The notes beneath the pieces are model-generated. The model saw nothing but the letters and a program-made list of their open reading frames with translations. It was not told where the DNA came from and did not search any database. Source: Pseudothioclava arenosa (GTDB taxonomy: Bacteria > Pseudomonadota > Alphaproteobacteria > Rhodobacterales > Rhodobacteraceae). From it: a DNA stretch of 64,000 nt. The DNA is taken from the NCBI RefSeq assembly GCF_002358085.1, contig NZ_NTJD01000001.1, forward strand, positions 1 through 64,000. The letters are read 5' to 3'. Each line of letters starts with the position of its first letter. Position 1 is the first letter of the stretch. The translations under genes were made by a program, and so were the position numbers. Below, piece after piece: positions 52,533 to 62,384 of this stretch.

Positions 52533-53936
52533 GTGGGACTGACGGATATTGCCGATGGCGTCGCGCGCCGAGTCGAAGCGGCCGGGGCCTCGGTTTCAGA
52601 GGCGCTGTTCGAGCCGGTGATCCGGCTGGGCGTGACGGGCCTGTCGCGCGCGGGCAAGACGGTGTTCATCACCTCGCTGGTCGCGAACCTGCTCGACCGC
52701 GGCCGTATGCCCGCATTGCGCCACGGCTCCGAGATCACCGCCGCCTTCCTGCGCCCGCAGCCCGACGATACCGTGCCGCGTTTTGATTATGAGGCGCATC
52801 TGTCGGCGCTGACCGGCCCGACCCCGCATTGGCCCGAGGGCACGCGGGCGATCTCCGAACTGCGCCTGTCGTTCCGCGTGCAGCCGAGCGGCTTTCTCGG
52901 CGCCCTACGCGGCCCGCGCACGGTGCATCTCGATATCGTCGATTACCCGGGCGAATGGCTGCTGGATCTGGGGCTGATGGATCAGGGCTTCGGCGCCTGG
53001 TCTCAAGAGGTTCTGGCCCGGATCGCGGATCGCCCCGGCGGGCCCGAATACCTCGCGCAACTGGCCGCGATTGACCCGAGCGCGCCGATGGACGAGCCCG
53101 CCGCCAAGGCGCTTGCCGCCGGCTTCACCGCCCATCTGCAGGCCGCGCGCGCCGCTGGCTATTCCGATTGCGCGCCGGGCCGGTTCCTTTTGCCCGGCGA
53201 GATGGAGGGCTCGCCCGTCCTGACTTTCGCACCCTTGCCGCCTGGCGAGGCGCCGCGCGGCTCGCTTGCGCGCGAGATGGAGCGCCGCTTCGAGGCCTAT
53301 AAATCCAAGGTCGTGAAACCGTTTTTCCGCGAGCACTTTGCCCGGATCGACCGGCAGGTCGTTTTGGTCGATGTGCTGGGCGCGATCCATTCCGGCCCCG
53401 CTGCACTCGAGGATCTGCGCCGCGCCATGGCCGGGATCCTCAAGGCGTTTCGTCCGGGGCGCGCAGGCTGGCTGGCCTCGCTGCTGGGCGGGCATCGCAT
53501 CGAAAAGATCCTGTTTGCCGCGACCAAGGCCGACCATCTGCACCACTCCCAACATGCCCGCCTGACCGCGATCACCACCGCGCTTCTGCGCGAGGCGAAG
53601 GACCGCGCCGATTTCGCGGGGGCCGATACGCAGGCGTTGGCGATTGCCGCGCTGCGCACCACCACGGAAGAAGACGTCCTCCGCGATGGCCAAGCGCTTC
53701 CGGCGGTGCGCGGGCGGTTGCTTGATGGCCGTAACGTGGCGCTTTATCCGGGCGAGCTGCCCGCAGACCCCGCGCAACTTCTGGCGCCCGCGCGCCAAGG
53801 GGCGGCCGAGTGGCTCGACGGTGATTACGCAATCATGTCCTTTGCGCCCGCGCCGGTGGCCCTGCGCCCCGGCGATGGCCCGCCGCATATCCGGCTGGAT
53901 CGCGCCGCAGATTTCCTGATCGGAGACGCGCTATGA
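52533..53936 (+). CDS. ycjX: YcjX-like GTPase/ATPase (DUF463)
   Basis: A 467-residue P-loop protein of the YcjX family, about the size of the E. coli homologue. Walker A is GLSRAGKTVFITSLV; DIVDYPGEWLLDLGLM, FAATKADHLHHSQH and a C-terminal VALRPGDGPPHIRLD region are typical. Role unknown; E. coli ycjXF is stress-induced. It starts with GTG and has only a weak ribosome binding site. It overlaps ycjF (ATGA). Confidence 0.88.
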   Translation: MGLTDIADGVARRVEAAGASVSEALFEPVIRLGVTGLSRAGKTVFITSLVANLLDRGRMPALRHGSEITAAFLRPQPDDTVPRFDYEAHLSALTGPTPHWPEGTRAISELRLSFRVQPSGFLGALRGPRTVHLDIVDYPGEWLLDLGLMDQGFGAWSQEVLARIADRPGGPEYLAQLAAIDPSAPMDEPAAKALAAGFTAHLQAARAAGYSDCAPGRFLLPGEMEGSPVLTFAPLPPGEAPRGSLAREMERRFEAYKSKVVKPFFREHFARIDRQVVLVDVLGAIHSGPAALEDLRRAMAGILKAFRPGRAGWLASLLGGHRIEKILFAATKADHLHHSQHARLTAITTALLREAKDRADFAGADTQALAIAALRTTTEEDVLRDGQALPAVRGRLLDGRNVALYPGELPADPAQLLAPARQGAAEWLDGDYAIMSFAPAPVALRPGDGPPHIRLDRAADFLIGDAL

Positions 53937-54943
53937 AAGAACCGCTTCTGATCGAGCTTGAGGCCGAAGGCGCCTCGCCCGCCGAGGTCGCCCCGGTCGA
54001 AGACCCGCCCGAGGCGCTGGCCGACCAACCCCAGGGCCGCGCGATGGCGATCGCCACGCGGCTTGCCGCGCGCCCCAGCTCGCGGCTCGCGCGGTTCTTC
54101 TGGCAGGCGACGGCGGCGCTTCTGGGCTTTCTGGCCAGCATCGCGGCTTGGCGTTTCATCGAGAACCTGTTTGCCTCCAGCCCGCTTCTGGGATGGCTCG
54201 GGGCGGGGCTTCTGGGCCTGTTTCTGCTGGCTTCGCTGCTGGTTGCGCTGCGCGAATTTTCCGCCTTTGCGCGGCTCAAGCGGCTCGATCGGGTGCATCG
54301 CGAGATCGTCGATATCGCGTCCACCGACGACCTTGGTCGGGCGCGCAAGGCGGTCGCGCATCTTGGCACGCTTTATGCCGCGCGCCCCGAGATGGACTGG
54401 CCGCGCCGTAATCTGGCCGAACAAGGTGGCGAGCTGCTCGATGCGCGCACCCTTCTGGATCTGGCCGAGCACGAGCTGATGACACCCCTCGATCAGGCCG
54501 CGCGGCTCGAGGTCGAGGCCGCCGCGCGCACGGTCGCGACGGTAACGGCGCTGGTGCCGCTGGCGCTGGCCGATGTTGCGACGGCGCTGATGGCGAACCT
54601 GCGGATGATACGCCGCATTGCCGAGATCTACGGCGGGCGCGCGGGCAGCCTTGGCAGTCTACGCCTTGCGCGCTCTGTGATGACGCATCTGGTGGCGACC
54701 GGCGCGGTGGCGGCGGGCGATGACCTGATCGAGACACTGACCGGCGGGCATCTGTTTTCGAAAATCTCGCGCCGTTTCGGCGAGGGCGTGGTCAATGGCG
54801 CGCTGACCGCCCGCGTGGGCGTCGCCGCGATCGAGCTGTGCCGCCCGATGCCCTTCCACGTACTGGAAAAGCCGCGCGTCACAAACCTGACGCGCCGCGC
54901 GCTCACGGGGCTGTTCAGCAAGGCCAAGGACAGCACCGCCTAG
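53933..54943 (+). CDS. ycjF: YcjF-like membrane protein (DUF697)
   Basis: A 336-residue inner-membrane protein with two adjacent helices (about residues 60-110) and a C-terminal DUF697 region (ATVTALVPLALADVATALMANLRMIRRIAEIYGGR, in parts). This matches TIGR01620. Always paired with ycjX. A short repeat (copy C) begins 4 bp after the stop. Confidence 0.88.
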   Translation: MKEPLLIELEAEGASPAEVAPVEDPPEALADQPQGRAMAIATRLAARPSSRLARFFWQATAALLGFLASIAAWRFIENLFASSPLLGWLGAGLLGLFLLASLLVALREFSAFARLKRLDRVHREIVDIASTDDLGRARKAVAHLGTLYAARPEMDWPRRNLAEQGGELLDARTLLDLAEHELMTPLDQAARLEVEAAARTVATVTALVPLALADVATALMANLRMIRRIAEIYGGRAGSLGSLRLARSVMTHLVATGAVAAGDDLIETLTGGHLFSKISRRFGEGVVNGALTARVGVAAIELCRPMPFHVLEKPRVTNLTRRALTGLFSKAKDSTA

Positions 54944-54946
54944 CCG

Positions 54947-54969
54947 TTTCTTCTTGGCGAAAATACGCA
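54947..54969 (+). repeat. intergenic repeat, copy C
   Basis: TTTCTTCTTGGCGAAAATACGCA, 4 bp after the ycjF stop and in the direction of that gene. Confidence 0.75.
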
Positions 54970-54992
54970 AGAGCCGCTGGGGCCCGGGCGCC

Positions 54993-55403
54993 TCAGCGCA
55001 GTTCGGGCACGGTGCCGGGGGCGCGGCCCATGTCCGACACGCCCATCCGCAGCCCTTGCCCGATCCGGTGCGCCAGCGCCGACCAGCCCGCTGCCGCGAC
55101 CGGATCGCTGAGCGTATTGCGCAGCGTGTCATCGAACAGGCCAAGCCAGATCGGGAAATGCTCGGGAGCGACATTGCCCGCCAGCCGATGCGCCATCATC
55201 GGCGAGCCTTCATAGCCCGGCTGATGCAGGATCACGCCTTTCCAGAATCGCGCGATCTTGGCCTCATGCGCGGGCCAGTCCTGCACATGGGCCGCAAAGA
55301 TCGGGCCGAGGATGTGATGGGCGCGCACGCGCTGGTAAAACACCTCGACGACGCGGTCGATCTCGGCGTCCGAAATCTCGAACCGGGGGGGCAGGCCGCT
55401 CAT
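54993..55403 (-). CDS. group III truncated haemoglobin
   Basis: A 136-residue globin. Recognised from ISDAEIDRVVEVFYQRVRAHHILGPIF, KIARFWKGVILHQPGYEGSPM and HFPIWLGLFDDTL; the last His of that block is the likely proximal ligand. These are the features of the group III class (Ctb-like). Its role in NO or oxygen chemistry is inferred only. It begins at ATG 55403 (MSGLPPRFEI); the 21-residue longer start is unlikely. Confidence 0.88.
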   Translation of the reverse strand: MSGLPPRFEISDAEIDRVVEVFYQRVRAHHILGPIFAAHVQDWPAHEAKIARFWKGVILHQPGYEGSPMMAHRLAGNVAPEHFPIWLGLFDDTLRNTLSDPVAAAGWSALAHRIGQGLRMGVSDMGRAPGTVPELR

Positions 55404-55480
55404 GGCGCGTTCCTCTCGCTGTGGCTGCGATAGGGGGCAGCTAGCGCGCGGGGCGCAGTAGGGCAAGCGGATGAATTGTC

Positions 55481-56512
55481 TCAGCCGTCGAAGAGGCCCG
55501 ATTGTTGCGAAGGCGCGCGCGGCGCCTCAAGGCCCAGATGGCGCCAGGCGCTTGCGCCCAACATCCGCCCGCGCGGCGTGCGCTGGATCAGGCCTTGCTG
55601 CAGCAGATAGGGCTCGATCACCTCTTCGATCGCGTCTCGGCTTTCCGAGAGCGCGGCCGAGAGCGTCTCGACCCCAACCGGCCCGCCGCCGTAATGCTCG
55701 GCGATCAGCCCCAGATAGCGCCGGTCCGCGCCATCGAGGCCCAGATGGTCGACGCCCAGCCGCGTGAGCGCACTATCCGCGATGGCGCGGGTCAGGCGAC
55801 CGTCACCTTCGACCAGCGCGAAATCGACGACGCGACGCAGGAGCCGCCCGGCGATCCGCGGTGTGCCGCGCGCGCGCCGCGCGATCTCGCGCGTGCCGGC
55901 TGGCTCGGCGGGAATGCCCAGCAGCCGCGCGCCGCGGCTGACGATCTGGTCAAGCTCGTCCTCGGTGTAGAATTGCAGCCGCGTCGGAATGCCGAAGCGG
56001 TCGCGCAGCGGCGTCGTCAACAGGCCCAGCCGCGTCGTCGCGCCGACAAGCGTGAAGGGTTGCAGCTCAATCCGCACGGTGCGCGCGGCGGGGCCCTCGC
56101 CGATCACGAGGTCCAGCTCGAAATCCTCCATCGCGGGGTAGAGCACTTCCTCCACGGCGGGGTTCAGGCGGTGGATTTCGTCGATGAACAGAACGTCGCG
56201 CGCCTCAAGATTGGTCAGGATTGCGGCGAGATCTCCGGCCTTGGCCAGCACCGGCCCCGAGGTCATCTTGAAATTCACGCCCAGCTCGCGCGCCATGATC
56301 TGGGCGAGCGTGGTTTTGCCCAAGCCCGGCGGGCCGTGGAACAGCGTGTGATCCATCGCCTGCCCGCGCATCTTGGCGCTTTCGATGAAGACGCGCAGGT
56401 TGGCGCGGGCCTCGGCCTGGCCGACGAATTCCTCAAGCGCCTGTGGGCGCAGCGCGCGGTCGGCGTCTTCGGGGAGACGGTCGGGGCGGAGGGTCGGGTC
56501 GGGCTCGGTCAT
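55481..56512 (-). CDS. ruvB: Holliday junction helicase RuvB
   Basis: A 343-residue AAA+ motor. [18 protein letters not shown] opens the ATPase, Walker A is [12 protein letters not shown], Walker [11 protein letters not shown], and [16 protein letters not shown] marks the C-terminal winged helix. It drives branch migration with RuvA. The ruvC-ruvA-ruvB order on the minus strand is standard; ruvB is 81 bp from ruvA with a repeat in the gap. Confidence 0.97.
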   Translation of the reverse strand: MTEPDPTLRPDRLPEDADRALRPQALEEFVGQAEARANLRVFIESAKMRGQAMDHTLFHGPPGLGKTTLAQIMARELGVNFKMTSGPVLAKAGDLAAILTNLEARDVLFIDEIHRLNPAVEEVLYPAMEDFELDLVIGEGPAARTVRIELQPFTLVGATTRLGLLTTPLRDRFGIPTRLQFYTEDELDQIVSRGARLLGIPAEPAGTREIARRARGTPRIAGRLLRRVVDFALVEGDGRLTRAIADSALTRLGVDHLGLDGADRRYLGLIAEHYGGGPVGVETLSAALSESRDAIEEVIEPYLLQQGLIQRTPRGRMLGASAWRHLGLEAPRAPSQQSGLFDG

Positions 56513-56568
56513 CGGGTTACTGTCGCGCGGGTTTCAGGGCGGCGCAAGCGGGGGCGACGCCGGAGATT

Positions 56569-56591
56569 TGCGTATTTGGGCCAAGAAGAAA
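56569..56591 (-). repeat. intergenic repeat, copy D
   Basis: On the minus strand TTTCTTCTTGGCCCAAATACGCA, 2 bp after the ruvA stop, same orientation as ruvA, within the ruvA-ruvB gap. Confidence 0.75.
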
Positions 56592-56593
56592 CA

Positions 56594-57268
56594 TCAGTCT
56601 TTCGGTGCGAGAAGCCGCAGCGCGGCGCGGATAAGCTTGGCAGTGTCCTGGGCGATCTCGGCGTCTTCGGAGGCACGCGCAACGGCACCTGCGGCATCCG
56701 CGGGGGAATAGCCGAGATTGGTGAGGGCCGAGAGCGCCTCGGCGGTGTAATTGACGCGCGGGGCGGCGGGCGCGGCGGGGCGTTTCGCGTGCGGGGCGGC
56801 GGCGGGTTCGATCACCTCTTCGGAGGGGGCGAGGTCGACCGACAGATCCGTGCCGAGCGCCATCACCGAGGGCGCCTTGTCCTTGAGTTCCATCACGATG
56901 CGCTGCGCAAGTTTCGGGCCGACGCCGGGCGCGGCTTTGACGGCGCCCCAGTCGCCCAGGGCGATGGCGCGGCCCAACCCCTCGGCGCCCAGTGTGCCCA
57001 GCAGTGCCAGCGAGACCTTGGCGCCAACGCCCTGCACCGAGGTCAGCAGCCGGTGCCATTCCTTCTCCAGCAGGCTCGGGAAGCCGATCAGTTGCAGCAG
57101 GTCTTCGCGCACGACGAGGTCGGTATAAAGCGCGCAGGCCTCGCCCACGGGGGGTAGGGTTTGCGCGGTGCGCTGCGAGACATGGACGATATAGCCCACG
57201 CCGCGCACGTCGATCATCACGTGGTCGGGGGCGCGGTGGATCAGGATGCCTGCGATGCGACCGATCAT
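56594..57268 (-). CDS. ruvA: Holliday junction-binding protein RuvA
   Basis: A 224-residue protein. [25 protein letters not shown] opens the OB domain. [17 protein letters not shown] and [19 protein letters not shown] are the two helix-hairpin-helix motifs. An alanine/proline-rich linker leads to the C-terminal RuvB-binding helices ([15 protein letters not shown]). Overlaps ruvC by 4 nt. Confidence 0.97.
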   Translation of the reverse strand: MIGRIAGILIHRAPDHVMIDVRGVGYIVHVSQRTAQTLPPVGEACALYTDLVVREDLLQLIGFPSLLEKEWHRLLTSVQGVGAKVSLALLGTLGAEGLGRAIALGDWGAVKAAPGVGPKLAQRIVMELKDKAPSVMALGTDLSVDLAPSEEVIEPAAAPHAKRPAAPAAPRVNYTAEALSALTNLGYSPADAAGAVARASEDAEIAQDTAKLIRAALRLLAPKD

Positions 57269-57795
57269 GCGCGCGCCCTCCGAACCCGGCCCGACCCGGT
57301 GGCCAGTTGCGCGAGCATCAGCCGGTTTGCCGATTGCAGGTGGAAGGCGTGGCAGATTGCGACGGCCAGCGCATCGGCGGCATCGGCGCCGGCAAGCTCA
57401 ACGCCGGGTAACTGGTGGCGGACCATGTGCTGCACCTGCACCTTGTCGGCATGGCCTACGCCCACGACGGATTTCTTGATTGCGTTGGGGGCGTATTCGC
57501 CGACCTCGAGCCCCGCCTGCGCGGGGACGAGAAGCGCGATGCCGCGTGCCTGGCCAAGCTTGAGCGTCGCCACTGCGTCCTTGTTGACGAAGGTCTGTTC
57601 GACGGCGGCGGCCTCGGGGCGGTGCGCGGCGATCACGGCGCTCAGGCCCTGATGCAGGCTCAGCAGGCGTTTGGCGAGGTTGTCGCCTTCGGAATGGAGG
57701 ATGCCATTGGCGATATGGCGCATCCGCACGCCCTCGCATTCGATCACACCCCAGCCGAGGTTCCTCAGCCCCGGATCGATCCCGATCACCCGCAT
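57265..57795 (-). CDS. ruvC: Holliday junction resolvase RuvC
   Basis: A 176-residue nuclease. [16 protein letters not shown] has the first catalytic Asp; [10 protein letters not shown] has the second acidic residue; [15 protein letters not shown] and the C-terminal [14 protein letters not shown] give the last Asp pair. It cuts Holliday junctions. I chose ATG 57795 (MRVIGIDPG), ten codons inside the longest frame. Confidence 0.96.
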   Translation of the reverse strand: MRVIGIDPGLRNLGWGVIECEGVRMRHIANGILHSEGDNLAKRLLSLHQGLSAVIAAHRPEAAAVEQTFVNKDAVATLKLGQARGIALLVPAQAGLEVGEYAPNAIKKSVVGVGHADKVQVQHMVRHQLPGVELAGADAADALAVAICHAFHLQSANRLMLAQLATGSGRVRRARA

Positions 57796-57874
57796 CCTGC
57801 CCGCCCTTTGCCTGTTGTTTTTCAACGATTAGCACGAAAGGTGAACATTGGCTAGGGGGAAGCCGTGCATGCGA

Positions 57875-57909
57875 ATAGGGCCGCGCGGGGTGACCCGGCG
57901 CGGCCCTAT
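57875..57909 (-). terminator. long GC hairpin downstream of the 115-residue gene
   Basis: A perfect 12-bp stem ATAGGGCCGCGC/GCGCGGCCCTAT with an 11-nt loop that can pair further (GGG/CCC). It lies 17 bp after the stop of the minus-strand gene at 57927. No T-tract follows on either strand. Confidence 0.55.
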
Positions 57910-57926
57910 GGCAATAATGCCTTGGG

Positions 57927-58274
57927 TCAATTCATGATCGGATGCAGCGAATCCGCGATCTTGCGGGTCAGAGGGTCGGCGCGCAGCACCCAGGCGCTGG
58001 CCTGCTCGACCATGCTGCCGGTTTCCAGCATCGCGACTTTCTGGTCGTAGCTGGTGGGGCCCATATGCGAGAACATCGCCGCCTTCAGCAGCAGCGCGCT
58101 GAACAGGATCATGCCAAGCGCGCGCAGCGGAATGCTGCGGCGGGATTTCGGACGCGTCGAATCGAAATAGCTCCGGCCAAGGGTGCCGGTGGCTTCGAAA
58201 GCGCCGCCCGCTTTCTGGATCTGCTCGATCTTTTGCAACCGAGCTTCAAAATCTTTCAGGTTCCGGTCACTCAT
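57927..58274 (-). CDS. hypothetical single-span membrane protein
   Basis: A 115-residue protein I do not recognise. A charged N terminus (DFEARLQKIEQIQKAGG) with coiled-coil character precedes a basic stretch (RPKSRRSIPLR), one helix (ALGMILFSALLLKAAMF, about 50-66) and a C-terminal domain of about 48 residues. GAGGTTGGAT before ATG 58274 and the basic residues next to the helix support a real gene with the N terminus inside. It stands alone. Confidence 0.75.
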   Translation of the reverse strand: MSDRNLKDFEARLQKIEQIQKAGGAFEATGTLGRSYFDSTRPKSRRSIPLRALGMILFSALLLKAAMFSHMGPTSYDQKVAMLETGSMVEQASAWVLRADPLTRKIADSLHPIMN

Positions 58275-58367
58275 ATCCAACCTCACAGCGAGGAAAGACC
58301 ACGCGCTAACAGTGTAGCGTAAAAACCAAGGTTTCGCGCGCGCATACTAGGGCAAGACTTTGTTCGA

Positions 58368-59237
58368 TTATGCCTTCTGCATCACCAATGTCGTCCAGTC
58401 GCCATATTCGTTTCTGGCGCGGAGACAAAAGCAGACGTTTTCGTAAGCGGCAATCACCTCGTCGGCCTGCTCATGCAGGATCCCGGACAGGATGATGTGC
58501 CCCGATTCGCCGCAATGCGCGGCCATATCAGGGGCCAGCGTGATCAGCGGCCCTTTCAGGATATTGGCAAAGATCAGGTCGTAAGGCGCGACAGCCTTGA
58601 GGTGGGGATGCTCAAAGCCCGCCGCCTCGACACAGATCACCCGATCGGCCAGCCCGTTCATTTCGACATTGGCGCGGGCGGTTTCCACCGCGACCGGGTC
58701 GATATCCGAGGCCATCACCGCCTCGGGCCAGAGCTTGGCAGCCGCCATTGCCAGCACCGCCGTGCCGCAACCGATATCGGCCACATTGGTGGCGCGCAGC
58801 CCGTCACGCTCCAGCGCATCGAGCGCCTTCAGGCAGCCCAGCGTCGTGCCGTGATGGCCGGTGCCGAAGGCCATGGCCGCGTCGATGCGCAGGGCGATCG
58901 CGTCCGCGGGGACCTTGTCGGCATCATGGCTGCCATAGACGAAAAACCGCCCCGCCTCGACCGGCGCCAGCTCGCGGCGAACATGGGCGACCCAATCGGT
59001 CTCGGGCAGTTCCGAGACCACGAAGGGCGCCGCCCCATGCGCCGCCGCCAGAAGGTCGAGCACGATGTCATTCGGCAGTTCGGTGAAATAGGAGCCGACC
59101 TCCCACTTTTCCGAGCCATCCTCGATCTCGAAGACGCCGACGCCATAGGCGGGCGGATCGAGATCTTCCAGCCGTTCGGCCAGCGCCTCGGCCAGATCGC
59201 GGTCGGGCAGGGTGGTGAAAGCGGTAAAGGTGGTCAT
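58368..59237 (-). CDS. prmA: ribosomal protein L11 methyltransferase
   Basis: A 289-residue SAM-dependent methyltransferase. AMAFGTGHHGTTLGCLKAL is the PrmA hallmark; ATNVADIGCGTAVLAMAAAKL binds SAM, and DLIFANILKGPLITLAPDM holds the NILaxPL-like catalytic motif. It trimethylates L11. It is followed upstream by msrA, 48 bp away. Confidence 0.94.
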   Translation of the reverse strand: MTTFTAFTTLPDRDLAEALAERLEDLDPPAYGVGVFEIEDGSEKWEVGSYFTELPNDIVLDLLAAAHGAAPFVVSELPETDWVAHVRRELAPVEAGRFFVYGSHDADKVPADAIALRIDAAMAFGTGHHGTTLGCLKALDALERDGLRATNVADIGCGTAVLAMAAAKLWPEAVMASDIDPVAVETARANVEMNGLADRVICVEAAGFEHPHLKAVAPYDLIFANILKGPLITLAPDMAAHCGESGHIILSGILHEQADEVIAAYENVCFCLRARNEYGDWTTLVMQKA

Positions 59238-59285
59238 GGCAGATCCTTTCGGTTCAGCCCGCTTTCGCCCGTTCTGCCCCGGTGG

Positions 59286-59924
<639 letters not shown>

Positions 59925-59978
59925 GGGGGCCTCCGTTTGTCGCAAAGATAGCGGCGGCGGGCGCGATTTCCAGTGCGC

Positions 59979-61199
59979 TCAGAGCGTCGTGAACACTGTC
60001 TCCATCCCCTTGTCGGGGTGGCGCTGGATCAGCGCGGCCAGCACCATCGAGCAAAGCGCCATCCCCGCCGCCAGCGCAAAGACCATCACCGGCGAGCTGA
60101 TCCAGAGGTAGCCCAGGAGCGCCGGCAGGAACACCGCCGCGATATGGTTGATGGTGAAGGCGACGGCTGCGGTGGGTGCGATATCGGCGGGGTCGGCGAT
60201 TTTCTGGAAATAGGTCTTCATCGCGAAAGCCAGCGCGAAAAAGATGTGGTCGACGACGTAGAGCGTACCGGCGACCCAGACCGGCCAGTCGAACAGGTAA
60301 AGCCCCGCGTAAAGCCCGAACACCGCCGTCAGCCCGGCATATTCGAACAAGAGCGCCGCGCGCTCGCCGAACCGGCCGACCATTTTGCCCATCATCGGCG
60401 CCAGCACCATGTTGGCGAGGAAGTTGATCAGGAAAAGCGCGGTGATCTCATGGACTTCGAAGCCGTATTTCTCGACCATCATGAAGGCGGCAAAGACCAC
60501 GAAAATCTGCCGCCGCGCGCCCGCCATCATCTGCAGCGCATAGTAAAGCCAGTAGCGGCGGCGCAGCACGAAGGTTTTAAGCTGCGGCTCGCGCGCCTCG
60601 AATTGCGGATAGAGCAGGGCCGCGGCGGCCACGATCACCAGCGTCGTGCCGCCCGCCAGCCCGTAGACCAGCCCATAGCTCAGATCAAAACTCTTCCACG
60701 TCAGCACCAGAAGCCCATAGGCCACGAGCGATGCCCCCGAGCCCACCGCCACGATCCGCCCCAGCGTCTCGGGGGCGCGCTTGCGGTCGATCCATTGCAG
60801 TTGCAGCGACTGGTTCACCGTCTCGAAATAATGGAACCCGATCGAGGACAGGAGCGTCACCACCATCAGCCCGCCGAAGCTGGGAAACAGCGCGGTGACC
60901 GCCGTCGCCGCGCCCAAAAGCGACAGCGCCAGAAGCGCCAGCACCTGTTCGCGCAGCACCCAGAGCACCACGATCACCCCGATTGCAAGGAAGCCGGGCA
61001 CTTCGCGCAGGCTGTGCAGCCAGCCGATCTCGCGGCCGGTGAAACCCGCCACCTCGATGACGAAGTTGTTCAAAAGCGCCGACCATGTGGCGAAGCTGAT
61101 CGGCATCGCCGCCGCCATCAGGTACAAAAGCGCATCGGGCCTGCGCCAGCGCGGCAGGGCCTTGGCCTCGTCGATGGAAATGCGGTTCGCGCGGATCAT
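59979..61199 (-). CDS. MFS permease, substrate unknown
   Basis: A 406-residue major facilitator with about twelve helices. After a cytoplasmic NRISIDEAKALPRWRRPDALLY come paired six-helix bundles; a basic loop (RKRAPETLGR) connects helices in the first half. No substrate-specific motif was recognised. It is divergent from the YeeE/YedE transporter and shares a 120-bp intergenic region that contains an FNR-like box. Confidence 0.8.
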   Translation of the reverse strand: MIRANRISIDEAKALPRWRRPDALLYLMAAAMPISFATWSALLNNFVIEVAGFTGREIGWLHSLREVPGFLAIGVIVVLWVLREQVLALLALSLLGAATAVTALFPSFGGLMVVTLLSSIGFHYFETVNQSLQLQWIDRKRAPETLGRIVAVGSGASLVAYGLLVLTWKSFDLSYGLVYGLAGGTTLVIVAAAALLYPQFEAREPQLKTFVLRRRYWLYYALQMMAGARRQIFVVFAAFMMVEKYGFEVHEITALFLINFLANMVLAPMMGKMVGRFGERAALLFEYAGLTAVFGLYAGLYLFDWPVWVAGTLYVVDHIFFALAFAMKTYFQKIADPADIAPTAAVAFTINHIAAVFLPALLGYLWISSPVMVFALAAGMALCSMVLAALIQRHPDKGMETVFTTL

Positions 61200-61236
61200 G
61201 CGTTTCGATAGGCGCGCCGCGCCCGCTTCGCAACGC

Positions 61237-61250
61237 CTGATTCAGATCAA
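61237..61250 (+). promoter_or_regulatory. FNR-type box upstream of YeeE/YedE gene
   Basis: CTGAT-TCAG-ATCAA, one mismatch from TTGAT-N4-ATCAA. TATACT at 61276-61281 gives a start near 61288, so the box centre is about -44, near class II geometry. It could also affect the divergent MFS gene, whose start is 38 bp away. Confidence 0.6.
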
Positions 61251-61319
61251 GGCACGTCATATTCGGGAAGTGGCATATACTTCGCCCAGACGGGAGGCGA
61301 GTCTGGGAGGGCGCAGCGC

Positions 61320-62384
61320 ATGGATATCGTGGAAATCATCGAAAGCATCGGCGAAGGGCCGGCGGCGGCGCTGTTCGGCATTGTCACCGGCATCATCTTT
61401 GGCGTCGCGGCGCAGCGCTCGAACTTCTGCCTGCGGGCTGCGACGGTCGAGTTCGCGCGCGGCAAGCTGGGGCAGAAGGTGGCGATCTGGTTCCTGACTT
61501 TCTCGACGGCCGTGGTCTGGGTGCAGGGCGCGCAGATGCTCGGCCTGTTTCGTGGCATCGACAGCCGGGTGATGTCGGTTCCGGGCAGCTGGTCGGGGGC
61601 GATCATCGGCGGGCTGATGTTCGGCGCGGGCATGGTGATGGCGCGCGGCTGTTCGGGGCGCCTGCTGGTGCTGGCGTCGACGGGCAACCTGCGCTCGGTC
61701 GTGTCGGGGCTGATTTTCGCGGTGACCGCGCAGATGAGCCTCAAGGGCATCCTCGCGCCCTATCGCGACACGCTGGCGAGCCTCTGGATCACCGGCTCCG
61801 AGAATGTCTCTTTGCTGAACCTGCTGCACTTGCCTGAATGGGCGGGGCTGGCGCTGGGCGTGGCCACGGCGGCGCTGGCGCTGTTCCTGGCGGTGCGCAA
61901 CAAGCTCAGCGCGAAGGTGCTGGTCTTTGCCTCGGGCGTGGGCTTTGCGGTGGCGGTGGGCTGGGTGCTGACCTGGCAACTGGCGCAGGTGGCCTTCGAT
62001 CCGGTGCCGGTCTCGTCGGTCACCTTCTCGGGGCCTTCGGCCAACACGCTGATGTTCTTCCTCGATCGCAACGCGGTGCTGGAGTTCGACGTGGGCCTTG
62101 TGCCCGGCGTGGTGATCGGGGCGTTCCTGTCCTCGATGCTCTCGCGCGAGTTCGCCTGGCAGGCGTTTGACAGCGTACCGATCATGCGCCGCTCGATGAT
62201 CGGCGCGGTGCTGATGGGGTTCGGCGCGATGCTCGCGGGCGGCTGCGCGATCGGCAATGGCGTGACGGGCGGGTCGGTCTTTGCCGCGACGGCGTGGCTG
62301 GCGCTGTTCTGCATGTGGGTCGGCGCGATGACCACCGATTACCTGCTGGACCAGCGCAACCTCTCGCCCGCAGCGGCCTGCTGA
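61320..62384 (+). CDS. YeeE/YedE-family sulfur-compound transporter
   Basis: A 354-residue membrane protein with about nine helices. Conserved cysteines occur in RSNFCLRAAT, RGCSGRLLVLAS and GGCAIGNGVTGGS, matching those that relay thiosulfate in YeeE-type channels. No TusA-like gene follows. An FNR-type box upstream suggests low-oxygen expression. Confidence 0.9.
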   Translation: MDIVEIIESIGEGPAAALFGIVTGIIFGVAAQRSNFCLRAATVEFARGKLGQKVAIWFLTFSTAVVWVQGAQMLGLFRGIDSRVMSVPGSWSGAIIGGLMFGAGMVMARGCSGRLLVLASTGNLRSVVSGLIFAVTAQMSLKGILAPYRDTLASLWITGSENVSLLNLLHLPEWAGLALGVATAALALFLAVRNKLSAKVLVFASGVGFAVAVGWVLTWQLAQVAFDPVPVSSVTFSGPSANTLMFFLDRNAVLEFDVGLVPGVVIGAFLSSMLSREFAWQAFDSVPIMRRSMIGAVLMGFGAMLAGGCAIGNGVTGGSVFAATAWLALFCMWVGAMTTDYLLDQRNLSPAAAC

